Shown: piece after piece, positions 25,855 through 33,285 of the stretch
Layout of the letters: every line of letters starts with the position of its first letter
Numbering within the stretch: the stretch's first letter is position 1
DNA from: Xanthobacter autotrophicus
GTDB lineage: Bacteria > Pseudomonadota > Alphaproteobacteria > Rhizobiales > Xanthobacteraceae
Direction of reading: 5' to 3'
Length of the DNA stretch: 37,646 nt
Assembly (NCBI RefSeq): GCF_029991245.1
Contig: NZ_JAIVFO010000026.1
Location: 1-37,646, forward strand
Position numbers and translations under genes: made by a program
Notes under the pieces: generated by a model
What the model was told of the DNA's origin: nothing
Databases searched by the model: none
The model's input: only the letters and a program-made list of their open reading frames with translations

Positions 25855-26682
25855 TCAGTCGCGGACGAGGGCGAGGTCGGGCGCGTCGGGGTGCTTCATG
25901 CCGACGATATGATATCCGGCATCCACATGGTGCACTTCCCCGGTCACACCGCGCGACAAATCGGACACGAGATAGACGCCGGTGTCGCCCACCTCGTCGG
26001 TGGTGACGGTGCGGCGCAGCGGCGAGTTCAGCTCGTTCCACTTCAGGATGTAGCGGAAATCACCGATTCCCGAGGCCGCCAGGGTCTTGATGGGGCCGGC
26101 GGAGATGGCATTGACGCGGATGGCCTTGGGGCCGAGGTCGGCGGCCAGGTAGCGCACGCTCGCCTCCAGAGCCGCCTTGGCGACGCCCATGACGTTGTAA
26201 TGCGGCATCCACTTTTCCGCACCGTAATAGGTGAGGGTAAGGAGCGAGCCGCCATTGGTCATCAGCTTCTCCGCCCGCTGGGCCACGGCGGTGAAGGAGT
26301 AGCAGGAGATGAACATGGTCTTGGTGAAATTGTCGGCCGAGGTGTCCACATAGCGGCCGTCCAGCTCGTCCTTGTTGGAGAAGGCGATGCAGTGGACCAC
26401 GAAATCCAGCGTGCCGAACAGCTTCTCGGTTTCGGCGAAGACGGCGTCCAGGGTCTCCGGCTCGGTCACGTCGCAATGGCCGACCAGATGGCCGCCCAGC
26501 TCGGCGGCCAGCGGCTCGACCCGCTTCTTCAGCGCCTCGCCCTGATAGGTGAGGGCGAGTTCCGCGCCGTGGGCGCGCGCCGACTTGGCGATGCCGTAGG
26601 CGATGGAGCGATTATTGGCGACACCGAGAACCAGCCCGCGCTTGCCCTTCAGAAGACCGCTCGCGAAACCGTCCGTCGCCAT
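25855..26682 (-). CDS. fabI: enoyl-[acyl-carrier-protein] reductase FabI
   Basis: A 275-residue NADH-dependent reductase that completes each fatty acid elongation cycle. It shows the FabI nucleotide loop GVANNRSIAYG (20-30), HCDVTEPE (69-76), the active-site pair Tyr152/Tyr153 with Tyr162-x6-Lys169 (YNVMGVAK), and RVNAISAGPIKT. Full length and all catalytic residues are intact. It is first of a probable four-gene minus-strand group, with a dyad in its leader. Confidence 0.96.
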   Translation of the reverse strand: MATDGFASGLLKGKRGLVLGVANNRSIAYGIAKSARAHGAELALTYQGEALKKRVEPLAAELGGHLVGHCDVTEPETLDAVFAETEKLFGTLDFVVHCIAFSNKDELDGRYVDTSADNFTKTMFISCYSFTAVAQRAEKLMTNGGSLLTLTYYGAEKWMPHYNVMGVAKAALEASVRYLAADLGPKAIRVNAISAGPIKTLAASGIGDFRYILKWNELNSPLRRTVTTDEVGDTGVYLVSDLSRGVTGEVHHVDAGYHIVGMKHPDAPDLALVRD

Positions 26683-26714
26683 TGACCCAACTCCACATGC
26701 TCAAGCCATTGATG

Positions 26715-26769
26715 CCCCATGGTACGGCCATAGGCACGCTCCACGGGGCGCGCTTCCTATGGCATGGGG
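26715..26769 (-). promoter_or_regulatory. imperfect dyad in the fabI upstream region
   Basis: CCCCATG (26715-26721) plus CCATAGG (26728-26734) pair with CCTATGG (26756-26762) and CATGGGG (26763-26769). That makes 14 base pairs with a 6-base bulge on one side and a 21-base loop. It lies 33 bases upstream of the fabI ATG. It may be a structured leader or a regulator site; no known riboswitch matches. Confidence 0.35.
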
Positions 26770-26850
26770 CCATCCACCGTTCAAGCGAGGCCCACGCACT
26801 CTGCCTCTTGCATCGCGCAATAGGGGGCGCTATACGCAGCGCCTCTGGAT

Positions 26851-26927
26851 CGGAGTGTAGCGCAGTCTGGTAGCGCACCACGTTCGGGACGTGGGGGTCG
26901 CAGGTTCAAATCCTGCCACTCCGACCA
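26851..26927 (+). tRNA. tRNA-Pro (anticodon CGG)
   Basis: A complete 77-base cloverleaf. The acceptor stem CGGAGTG pairs with CACTCCG and is followed by A and a genomically encoded CCA. The D arm has AGCGCAGTCTGGTAGCGC. The anticodon stem CCACG/CGTGG encloses the loop TTCGGGA, giving anticodon CGG. The T arm has GGTTCAAATCC. It reads proline CCG codons, abundant in this GC-rich genome. Confidence 0.97.
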
Positions 26928-27266
26928 GCTGATCGACGGGCATGGAATTGAGGTTCCTCCGTCCTTCAACCCACGTCATCCCCTTGCTGCAGTGATGCAC
27001 TCAATGGCCCACCGCCGGTGCGCCTGGGCCGCTGCGGCATGCCCCCTGGCGCGGGTGCATCATGCGTCTGCGTCCGGTCAATGGGGCGGGACAAGCGCGC
27101 CGCGATTCGCGCAGCCGGATCGCAGGGGTGTCCCCTCTGAATCGCCGCCCTCGACCAGCCGAAGATGCGAATCGTCTTTGGCTCGGGCCGTCATCCCCGG
27201 TCTTCGAGCGACTCGATGCTGGCGTGTCGAGCCTTCGTCACCATGCCGCAGCGCAAAAGATGGCCG
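26928..27266. other. 339-base intergenic region without visible gene
   Basis: This is the gap between tRNA-Pro and the 3' end of the MFS gene. Short open frames exist on both strands but lack ribosome binding sites and protein-like composition. No terminator with a T tract, promoter consensus, or integrase and att-type duplication of the tRNA end was found. Confidence 0.5.
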
Positions 27267-28478
27267 TCAGGTCGTCCCCTTCAGCCGCCAGGCGGCAAGC
27301 GCGAAGCCGGCGCAGGTGAGGGTGGCGAAGACGGCGAGGCCATGCGGGTGCGCCTGCATGGCAAAGCCGGCGCCGAGCGGCCCCACCAGCGCGCCCAGCC
27401 CCCAGAACAGGCCCGAGACCGCATAGATGCCCACCAGGTCGCCGCCCTTGAACCGGCTGCCCACCAGCGTGATCATGATGGTGTAGATGCCCACGAACGC
27501 TCCGCCCCACACGAACAGCAGGGCATAGGTGGCGATCGTGCTGCCGAGGGCGAGGGGCCACACCGCCGCCCCGACGGCGGAGAGCGTCGCCAGCGCAATG
27601 ACGAGGTGGCGACGGTCCATCTTGTCGCCCAGCCAGCCGATGGGCAGCTGGAGCGCGATGGCGCCGATCATCATCACCGACATGAGGCGGGTTGCGTGCG
27701 CCTCGGCCCAGCCGAGGTTGATGGCATAGAGCGCGAGGAAGGAGAGGCCGGCGGTCTCGATGGCGGCGTTGAGCAGGGTCGCGCTCAGGGCAAGGGGGGC
27801 GAGGCGCACGAAACGCACCGGATTGCCCACCGTCGGCTCGTCGAAACGGGGCGCGACCACGCGCGGCGAGGCGACGAACAGCGCGGCGAGCAGCGCGATG
27901 CCCGCCCCCACCCCATAGGGCAGCGCGCCGGCCGTGCCCACCAGCGAGAGGATGATGGGCCCCAGCGCCAGCCCCACCGAGAGCGCCGCCGTATAGGCCG
28001 CCATGGAGCGGGCGCGCGTGCCCTCGGTGGAAAGGGCGTTGATCCAGGTCTCGGAGGTCACGAACAGCGCCTCGGCCGCCATGCCGAGGAACAGGCGCAG
28101 CACGAACCATGCGGCGAGCATGGGCAGCAGCGGAAAGGCGATGAGCGCCGCCGCCGAAATGGCGATGGAGAGGAAGATGAGCTTACGTGGCCCCAGCGTC
28201 GCCACCAGCCGCGGCAGCGCCACGGCGGTGATCAGCACGCCCACGGCATGCATGGCCGCATTGGCCCCGATGGCGCCCTCGCTGAGGCCGCGGGCGGCGA
28301 GGTCGAATGCGATGAGCGGCGCCGTGAGCGAGTAAGTGAGGCCGAACACCATGGCGGTGGCGATGACCGCGGCGCGGGCGAGCACGCTGGCCCGGCCTTC
28401 GACGAGGCCGGCTTCCAGCGGGACGGCCTTCCCGGGGGTGGCTTCCAGGGGGGTGGCTTGGGCGGCCTCATTGCTCAT
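27267..28478 (-). CDS. MFS transporter
   Basis: A 403-residue permease with about 12 membrane helices. Helix pairs flank the usual loop-2/3 and loop-8/9 motifs, the latter seen as GWLGDKMDRRHLV. The N-terminal 30 residues are a Pro/Ala-rich cytoplasmic tail. Segments such as ETWINALSTEGTRARSMAAYTAA resemble YcaD/Bcr-like and sugar-phosphate-like exporters in rhizobia. Its ATG overlaps the stop of the upstream DUF308 gene (ATGA), so the two are coupled. The substrate is unknown. Confidence 0.88.
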   Translation of the reverse strand: MSNEAAQATPLEATPGKAVPLEAGLVEGRASVLARAAVIATAMVFGLTYSLTAPLIAFDLAARGLSEGAIGANAAMHAVGVLITAVALPRLVATLGPRKLIFLSIAISAAALIAFPLLPMLAAWFVLRLFLGMAAEALFVTSETWINALSTEGTRARSMAAYTAALSVGLALGPIILSLVGTAGALPYGVGAGIALLAALFVASPRVVAPRFDEPTVGNPVRFVRLAPLALSATLLNAAIETAGLSFLALYAINLGWAEAHATRLMSVMMIGAIALQLPIGWLGDKMDRRHLVIALATLSAVGAAVWPLALGSTIATYALLFVWGGAFVGIYTIMITLVGSRFKGGDLVGIYAVSGLFWGLGALVGPLGAGFAMQAHPHGLAVFATLTCAGFALAAWRLKGTT

Positions 28479-29833
28479 GGTTCGCTCACGCTTGCCCGCG
28501 CGGTGGCGGTGCCGCTCGGGGCGGAATGGGGACGGCTCAAGCGCTTCACGAAGTCCCGGAGCCGCGCCGCGAACGGCGGTGGCGCGGGCTCGATGATGCG
28601 TTTCAGGGTGTTGGCGTAGTCGAGCACCAGGCCGGGCGTCCAGCTCATGGCCTCGGCCCGCGAGCGGATATAGGCGCCCGCCCACACGTCCGGATTGGCC
28701 AAAAGCGTGGCGACCCGCAGCCAGGGCATGCGCGAGGCCAGCACGCCTTCGAGGGCGGAATCGAGGGCCGCCGCCACCACCACGGAGCAGTTGCGGTTGG
28801 TGAGGTTATAGGTGTCGTCCTGCCGGTAGCCGGCCCAGAAGGCCCGCAGGCGCCGGGCATTGAAGCGGGTGAATTCCACCTTCGCATCCGCCTCGCACCA
28901 GTTTGCCGATTCGTCGGCGTAGGAGGGCTGGAAGCGGCCCTTCACGTTGTTCTCGGCGGTGGCGCGCAGGATGCGGGCGAATTCTTCCGGCGGATGCTCG
29001 ATCTCCTCCGCCGGATAATGGCTGATATAGAGGTCCGGCCGCAGTTCCAGCGCCGAATGGCCGGTGGAGATGGCGCCGGTGCGGTCCACGGCGGCGATGT
29101 AGCGGTCGATGAAGGGGCGGTGCGTGGGCACGTCCGCCGAGCCCACCGGGGTCCAGACATGGACCGTCATGGGGCCGTCGGAGGGCGGTAGCGGGCCGCT
29201 CTCGTCCACGATCACCGGCGCGTTGTCATACCAGTTGCGCCCGCCGAACAGCGGCAGGGCGAGGATCGCCACCTCGGAAAGGTGGGCACGCAGCATCAGG
29301 CTCGCGCGCATCAGGATCCAGCCGGACATGAGCAGCAACAGGGCGATGCACAGCGGAACCTTGATCTCGTGGGAAAACGGCCAGTGGCTGGCGATGATCG
29401 CCGCCAGCACGATCTCCACGACGCCCACCGCCACCGTCGCCCGCCACAGCCGGAAGCGCACCACCAGGGCGGTGGCGATGCGGGCCACGCCGTCCATGAG
29501 GAAGGCGGCGCCGAACAGCAGCGACAGCGCCATGCCGTTGCGCTCCGGATAATCCAGGATGAAGATGCCCACGAAGACGAGGGCGCCGGCGCGGGCGAGG
29601 GCCAGGGTCCAGCTCTGCACCCCGCGCAGGGCGAAGACGGCGAGCAGGCTCAGCAGCCCTTCCAGCACGAACACGCCGCCGAACACCTGCGTTGCCACGG
29701 ACATGGTGCCGTCCATGGCATCCAGCAGGATCAGGCAGGCGACGCCGATGAAGGCGAGGGCGAGCACCAGCAACACCCACCAGCGGTCGCGCAGGGCACG
29801 GGCCCCCACCAGGATGAACGCAAGCTGGACCAT
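28475..29833 (-). CDS. HdeD/DUF308-like membrane protein with peptidase-like tail
   Basis: A 452-residue protein. Residues about 1-195 hold six or seven membrane helices in the DUF308/HdeD pattern (RWWVLLVLALAFIGVACLILL, then paired helices). The remaining 250 residues are soluble, with GHSALEL around His259 and YNLTNRNCSVVVAAALD around Cys349. A His followed by a Cys at the head of a helix recalls NlpC/P60, PPPDE or DUF4105-type cysteine hydrolases with permuted order. The catalytic assignment is an inference. No Shine-Dalgarno is visible before the ATG. It is coupled to the MFS gene and divergent from the Nif11-like gene. Confidence 0.7.
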   Translation of the reverse strand: MVQLAFILVGARALRDRWWVLLVLALAFIGVACLILLDAMDGTMSVATQVFGGVFVLEGLLSLLAVFALRGVQSWTLALARAGALVFVGIFILDYPERNGMALSLLFGAAFLMDGVARIATALVVRFRLWRATVAVGVVEIVLAAIIASHWPFSHEIKVPLCIALLLLMSGWILMRASLMLRAHLSEVAILALPLFGGRNWYDNAPVIVDESGPLPPSDGPMTVHVWTPVGSADVPTHRPFIDRYIAAVDRTGAISTGHSALELRPDLYISHYPAEEIEHPPEEFARILRATAENNVKGRFQPSYADESANWCEADAKVEFTRFNARRLRAFWAGYRQDDTYNLTNRNCSVVVAAALDSALEGVLASRMPWLRVATLLANPDVWAGAYIRSRAEAMSWTPGLVLDYANTLKRIIEPAPPPFAARLRDFVKRLSRPHSAPSGTATARASVSEP

Positions 29834-30080
29834 GAAGGGACGGCTTCACTCTGGAGAGAGTCCCCGAGGCTGAACCAGCCTGATGGTGAATCCCTCGCGT
29901 CACACTAGGAAAGGGTGATTCCCGTCTGAACGAAAGCGGTTCCGCCCCGTCCAAACGCATCGCACCCAAGGTCAGGTCGGCACCATGGGGCCGTCGCCCC
30001 CGCCGATGCAAGAGGCTGGGCAAGAGGTTTAGACGGGGTGGCTGGGTCCGGAGGGGGCCGCGCCCGCGCCGGCAGGCGAG

Positions 30081-30117
30081 GGGGCCAATGTTCCGCATCC
30101 GGAACAGTGAAGGCCCC
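30081..30117 (+). promoter_or_regulatory. nested hairpin upstream of the Nif11-like gene
   Basis: GGGGCC (30081-30086) pairs with GGCCCC (30112-30117). Inside it GTTCCG (30090-30095) pairs with CGGAAC (30100-30105) around a CATC loop. TTT follows the outer stem. It could be a weak terminator, a leader structure or a DNA regulator site; it also contains the possible -35 element. Confidence 0.4.
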
Positions 30118-30126
30118 TTTGTGGTT
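30101..30126 (+). promoter_or_regulatory. possible EcfG-type promoter of the Nif11-like gene
   Basis: GGAAC (30101-30105), 17 bases, then GGTT (30123-30126). The EcfG consensus is GGAAC-N16/17-CGTT, so the -10 has one mismatch. The predicted start is about 28 bases before the ATG at 30161, the same geometry as the two consensus EcfG sites in this window. Confidence 0.35.
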
Positions 30127-30160
30127 GGCCTTCGAGACCCAACGGACACGGAGCGTCGCG

Positions 30161-30421
30161 ATGACCAGCGCCGAAATGGAGCGCCTGAAGGCGGATGCGT
30201 CGGGCAATACCGGCCTGAGTGCGGTTCTCGCCGATGCGGTGGGCGGCTTTTCCAGCGCGGAGGATGCGGTGGGCTTCCTTGCCTCGCGCGGGTTCGAGGT
30301 GACGGCTTCGGACCTTGCGGATGCGGCGGCGGACGCCGATGAGGCGCCCGCCGCGCAGGACGAGGAAGCGGCCGGGGCAGACGGCTACGGCGCGCTCATG
30401 CGGTTCCTGCGCCGCAGCTGA
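30161..30421 (+). CDS. Nif11-like leader peptide family protein
   Basis: An 86-residue small acidic protein. Residues 1-50 fit the Nif11 domain: an amphipathic helix with EMERLKADASGNTGLSAVL, then SSAEDAVGFLASRGFEVTASDL, the hallmark (x)A-x3-GF-x-(I/V)-T-x-x-(D/E)-L ending. A D/E/A-rich linker follows, and then a short tail GADGYGALMRFLRRS. Nif11 domains serve as leader sequences of some RiPP precursors and also occur as stand-alone proteins in diazotrophs. GGAG lies 8 bases before the ATG. The tail lacks Cys and has few Ser/Thr, so lanthipeptide-type modification is unlikely; no modifying enzyme is adjacent. Confidence 0.75.
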   Translation: MTSAEMERLKADASGNTGLSAVLADAVGGFSSAEDAVGFLASRGFEVTASDLADAAADADEAPAAQDEEAAGADGYGALMRFLRRS

Positions 30422-30446
30422 GCTTCGCCTTCACACAATGTCGTCG

Positions 30447-31811
30447 TCACAGAATGGTGCCGTGCAGGAACAGCCAGGCCACCGAGAAATAGATGACGAT
30501 GCCGGTCACATCCACCAGGGTCGCGATGAACGGCGCCGAGGCCGAGGCCGGATCGAAACCCAGGCGCTTCAATGCGAAAGGCAGCAGCGAGCCGGCCATG
30601 GAGCCGAACGTGACGATGCCGATGAGGGCGGCGCCGATGGTCATGGCCAGCAGCTTCCAGTGCTCGCCATAATCGAAGATGCCGGCCTCCTGCCACACCA
30701 CGATGCGCACGATGCCGATGATGCCGAGGATGGCGCCGAGTGTGATCCCCGTCGGGAACTCGCGCAGCGCTACGCGCCACCAGTCCCGCAGCCGCACCTC
30801 GTGCAGGGCCAATGCGCGGATGATGAGGGAGGTGGCCTGGGAGCCCGAATTGCCGCCCGAACTCATGACCAGCGGGATGAACAGGGCGAGGACGATGGCC
30901 TTCTCCAGTTCGTCCGCATAGACCTGCATGGCGCTGGTGGTGAGCATCTCCGACAGGAACAGCACGCACAGCCAGCCGCCGCGCTTCTTAATCATCTCGA
31001 AGAAGGAGATGTCGAGATAGGGCTTGTCGATGGCCTCCATGCCGCCCATGCGTTGCACGTCCTCGGTCTGCTCCTCGATCATGGCGTCGATCACGTCGTC
31101 GACCGTGACGATGCCGAGCACGTGACCGGTGGAGTCCACCACCGGAACGGCGAGGAAGTCATACTTGGAGATGGTCCGCGCCACCTCCTCCTGGGGCATG
31201 GTCGGGGGCACGGTGATGGGCGCGTAGGGATTGGCCACCGACGAGATGGGGGCATCCGGCTCGCCGAAGATCAGGCGGCGCAGGGAGACGGTGTTGACGA
31301 GGCGTTTGGTATCCGGGGTCAGGACATAGATGGCGTAGACGGTCTCGCGGCTGTGCTCCACCTCGCGGATGTGGGCGAGGGTCTGCCCCACGGTCCAGTT
31401 CGAGGGCACGCTGACGAACTCGGTGGTCATGAGCGCGCCGGCGGAGCCGTCGGGGTAGGTGAGCAGGTGGTCGATGCCGCTGCGTGTTTCCGGCGTCAGC
31501 GCTTCCCGCAGGCGGCCCCTGGCCGGCTCCTCGATCCAGCGCAGCACGTCGGAGGCGCGGTCCGCCGACATGCCTTCGAGCAGGGCGACGGCCTTGTCCT
31601 GGGGCAGGGCCTCGATGACCTCGCAGGCGTCCTGGAACTGTGGCTGGTCGAGCACCTCCACCGCCCATTGCAGGGGCATGTGGGCGACCAGCTCGGTGGC
31701 GTCCTCGGCGGTCTTGCCGTTCAGGAATTCGACGATGTCGGCCACATGCTCGTGACCGAGGCGGGCTGCGATGCTCGCCTTGTCCATGTCTTGCGTCGTG
31801 ACGATGTTCAT
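30447..31811 (-). CDS. mgtE: magnesium transporter MgtE
   Basis: A 454-residue Mg2+ channel/transporter. It has an N-terminal helical MgtE_N superhelix (about 20-130), a CBS pair (about 135-260, with LTYPDGSAGALMTTEFVSV and PVVDSTGHVLGIVTVDDVIDAM), a plug helix, and five C-terminal membrane helices with the pore signature IPLVMSSGGNSGSQATSL. GGAGAGG lies 6 bases before the ATG. It follows the carbonic anhydrase gene by 137 bases on the same strand. CBS domains gate it by intracellular Mg2+ in characterised members. Confidence 0.95.
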   Translation of the reverse strand: MNIVTTQDMDKASIAARLGHEHVADIVEFLNGKTAEDATELVAHMPLQWAVEVLDQPQFQDACEVIEALPQDKAVALLEGMSADRASDVLRWIEEPARGRLREALTPETRSGIDHLLTYPDGSAGALMTTEFVSVPSNWTVGQTLAHIREVEHSRETVYAIYVLTPDTKRLVNTVSLRRLIFGEPDAPISSVANPYAPITVPPTMPQEEVARTISKYDFLAVPVVDSTGHVLGIVTVDDVIDAMIEEQTEDVQRMGGMEAIDKPYLDISFFEMIKKRGGWLCVLFLSEMLTTSAMQVYADELEKAIVLALFIPLVMSSGGNSGSQATSLIIRALALHEVRLRDWWRVALREFPTGITLGAILGIIGIVRIVVWQEAGIFDYGEHWKLLAMTIGAALIGIVTFGSMAGSLLPFALKRLGFDPASASAPFIATLVDVTGIVIYFSVAWLFLHGTIL

Positions 31812-31948
31812 CCGTGCCTCTCCGCCCCGGCTGCGGTTCCGGCGGCGCTCGCCTCGACCGGGTCCATGCCCCACGTAGCGAAGCTGTCCTTCAACGAAAT
31901 GACACGTTGGCGTCGGGCGACCGTGCGCCAGAGCCGCCAGCGGGCAGT

Positions 31949-32560
31949 TCAGACGGCCTTGAAGGTGCCGTCGTCGCCGAGCATCTCCAGCTGGCCGGTG
32001 GCGACGCCGAAATAGGCACCGTGCAGCTTCAGCTCGCCTGCGCTGATTCGCTCGGCGACCCACGGGAAGCCGGCGAGGTTCGCCAGGGAGAGCTTGACGC
32101 AGCATTGCTCGCAGAAGCGCTGCCGCTGATCGCGGGGAATGCCGGCATCCTCGGCCATGAGCCGCGCGGGCTCGGCGATCTTCATCCAGCCGGCCACGAA
32201 GTCCTCGGCACCGGGCGGGGCGCCCTCCAGCAGGGCGTGCACGCCGCCGCACTGGGCGTGGCCCATCACCACCACGTCCTGCACCTTGAGCACGCGCACG
32301 GCGAACTCGATGGCCGCCGACGTGCCGTGATAATTGGCGTCGGGCAGGAACGGCGGCACCAGGTTGGCGACGTTGCGGACCACGAACATCTGGCCGGGTC
32401 CGGCATCGAAGATCATCTGCGGATCGACGCGGCTGTCCGAGCAGGCGATGACCAGGGTCTCCGGCTTCTGGCCCCGCGCCGCGAGCCGCTCGAAGAGCTG
32501 CTTGCGCTCCGGCCATGCCACTTCACGGAATCGTCTGTAGCCTGAAATCAGATCATCCAC
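31949..32560 (-). CDS. beta-class carbonic anhydrase
   Basis: A 203-residue zinc enzyme interconverting CO2 and bicarbonate. The zinc ligands are Cys40 (ACSDSRVDP), His101 and Cys104 (GHAQCGG), with the Asp42-Arg44 dyad intact. The start is GTG, with GGGAGAG 6-7 bases upstream. In an organism with autotrophic or urea-using habits it would supply bicarbonate or handle CO2 from urea. It precedes mgtE and is divergent from the EcfG-promoter peptide gene. Confidence 0.95.
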   Translation of the reverse strand: MDDLISGYRRFREVAWPERKQLFERLAARGQKPETLVIACSDSRVDPQMIFDAGPGQMFVVRNVANLVPPFLPDANYHGTSAAIEFAVRVLKVQDVVVMGHAQCGGVHALLEGAPPGAEDFVAGWMKIAEPARLMAEDAGIPRDQRQRFCEQCCVKLSLANLAGFPWVAERISAGELKLHGAYFGVATGQLEMLGDDGTFKAV

Positions 32561-32702
32561 GCGCCGCTCTCCCGTCTGGTCCGCTCAAGGCACGGAAGTC
32601 CGAGCGCGACGGCCAAGTCAAGCCCGCCACATTGCCTCCCCGGTGCGCCGCTGCGGCCGGCGGGGCGAGGGCCCTGCGCCATGCGGCCACCCGGGGGTCG
32701 TT

Positions 32703-32728
32703 GGAACCCGATGGACTGTTGCCACGTT
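32703..32728 (+). promoter_or_regulatory. consensus EcfG (general stress response) promoter
   Basis: GGAAC (32703-32707), 17 bases, then CGTT (32725-32728): an exact match to the alphaproteobacterial EcfG consensus. The predicted start is about 33 bases before the ATG at 32768, the first plausible gene downstream. Confidence 0.8.
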
Positions 32729-32767
32729 ACGTCTGCACGAAGTCAATCTGAACGACGGGGAAAGGTC

Positions 32768-32845
32768 ATGCGCGGAATTCTGCTTTGGATCATGGGTGTT
32801 CCGGTTTCTGTAATCATCCTGCTCTACGTTTTCAACTTCCTGTGA
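32768..32845 (+). CDS. 25-residue membrane peptide
   Basis: A 26-codon open frame encodes an almost wholly hydrophobic single-span peptide: MRGILLWIMG, then VPVSVIILLYVFNFL. The only charge is Arg2, which predicts the N-terminus inside. GGGGAAAGG lies just before the ATG and a consensus EcfG promoter 40-65 bases upstream. A proline in mid-helix and the LLWIMGVPV pattern recall tiny conserved proteins in Proteobacteria, but I cannot name a family. It is too short for routine gene callers. The stress promoter and ribosome binding site together make expression likely. Confidence 0.72.
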   Translation: MRGILLWIMGVPVSVIILLYVFNFL

Positions 32846-32917
32846 CGCCTCGTCATCGCTGTGCCGCGAAGAAGAATGCCCAGGCCGTGCCACGCTCGCG
32901 CAACCGGGGGTGCGGTG

Positions 32918-32955
32918 ATGGCTCTTGGACATGGCTCTTGGACCCCCTCTTGGAC
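32918..32955. repeat. short tandem repeat, CTCTTGGAC unit
   Basis: ATGGCTCTTGGAC occurs twice back to back (32918-32930, 32931-32943). A third shortened unit, CCCCTCTTGGAC, follows (32944-32955). The shared 9-base core CTCTTGGAC is perfect in all three. Confidence 0.85.
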
Positions 32956-33219
32956 CCGCCAGGAGTGTGGATGAAAAAGAGGCAGATCCGATGAATTGTG
33001 TGCGCCGCCGCACCGCAGAAGTCCGAGGCGTGCGGCATCGCAATCGCGGTGGAAGCGCCGCGTTTTGAATGGCGATGCGGATATTGCTGAAATTTGCGGC
33101 ATCGCGTCAATCGGCCGCCGCCTGTTTTATCGGCATATTGTGTGCGCTGCAGCCGGTTCTGCCGGCTTCGATCACGGTTCCGCCTCCGGGCACGTCCGTA
33201 CCGGGCCGGTGGTAAGCCT

Positions 33220-33235
33220 TGGCACGCGCCTTGCT
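33220..33235 (+). promoter_or_regulatory. sigma-54 (RpoN) promoter of the urt operon
   Basis: TGGCACG, four bases, TTGCT: an exact match to the -24/-12 consensus TGGCACG-N4-TTGC(A/T). The predicted start is about 12 bases on, giving a leader of roughly 40 bases before the urtA ATG. It implies control by an enhancer-binding protein such as NtrC under nitrogen limitation. Confidence 0.85.
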
Positions 33236-33285
33236 CACGTTTCCCTGGCAGGCCCGATGGGCCGTCGCAACAGGGGAGAGAGCGC

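Larger units (their letters stand above)
29834..30160. other. 327-base divergent intergenic region
   Basis: This lies between the DUF308-like gene (minus) and the Nif11-like gene (plus). It contains an imperfect direct repeat, GGTGAATCCC (29885-29894) and GGTGATTCCC (29914-29923), and the nested hairpin with near-EcfG promoter listed separately. No further gene is visible. Confidence 0.5.
32846..33285. other. 440-base region upstream of urtA
   Basis: It holds a short tandem repeat (32918-32955), an 11-base direct repeat TGCGGCATCGC (33031-33041 and 33095-33105), an inverted repeat GCGATGC/GCATCGC (33072-33078, 33099-33105), and the sigma-54 promoter (33220-33235). No convincing gene is seen. 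I could not make out a consensus NtrC site. Confidence 0.5.

Noticed and set aside
26851-27266. tRNA-Pro as an integration site of a genomic island
   Set aside because: No integrase gene and no duplicated tRNA 3' end are present downstream.
33000-33013. GTGCG-N4-CGCAC inverted repeat as an NtrC site
   Set aside because: NtrC sites have GCAC first and GTGC second. The order is reversed here and flanking bases do not fit.
32971-33068. SD-led 7-codon frame MKKRQIR overlapping by ATGA a 25-codon Arg-rich frame
   Set aside because: The ribosome binding site and overlap are suggestive, but the encoded peptides look like random Arg-rich translation of GC-rich DNA and no other evidence supports them.
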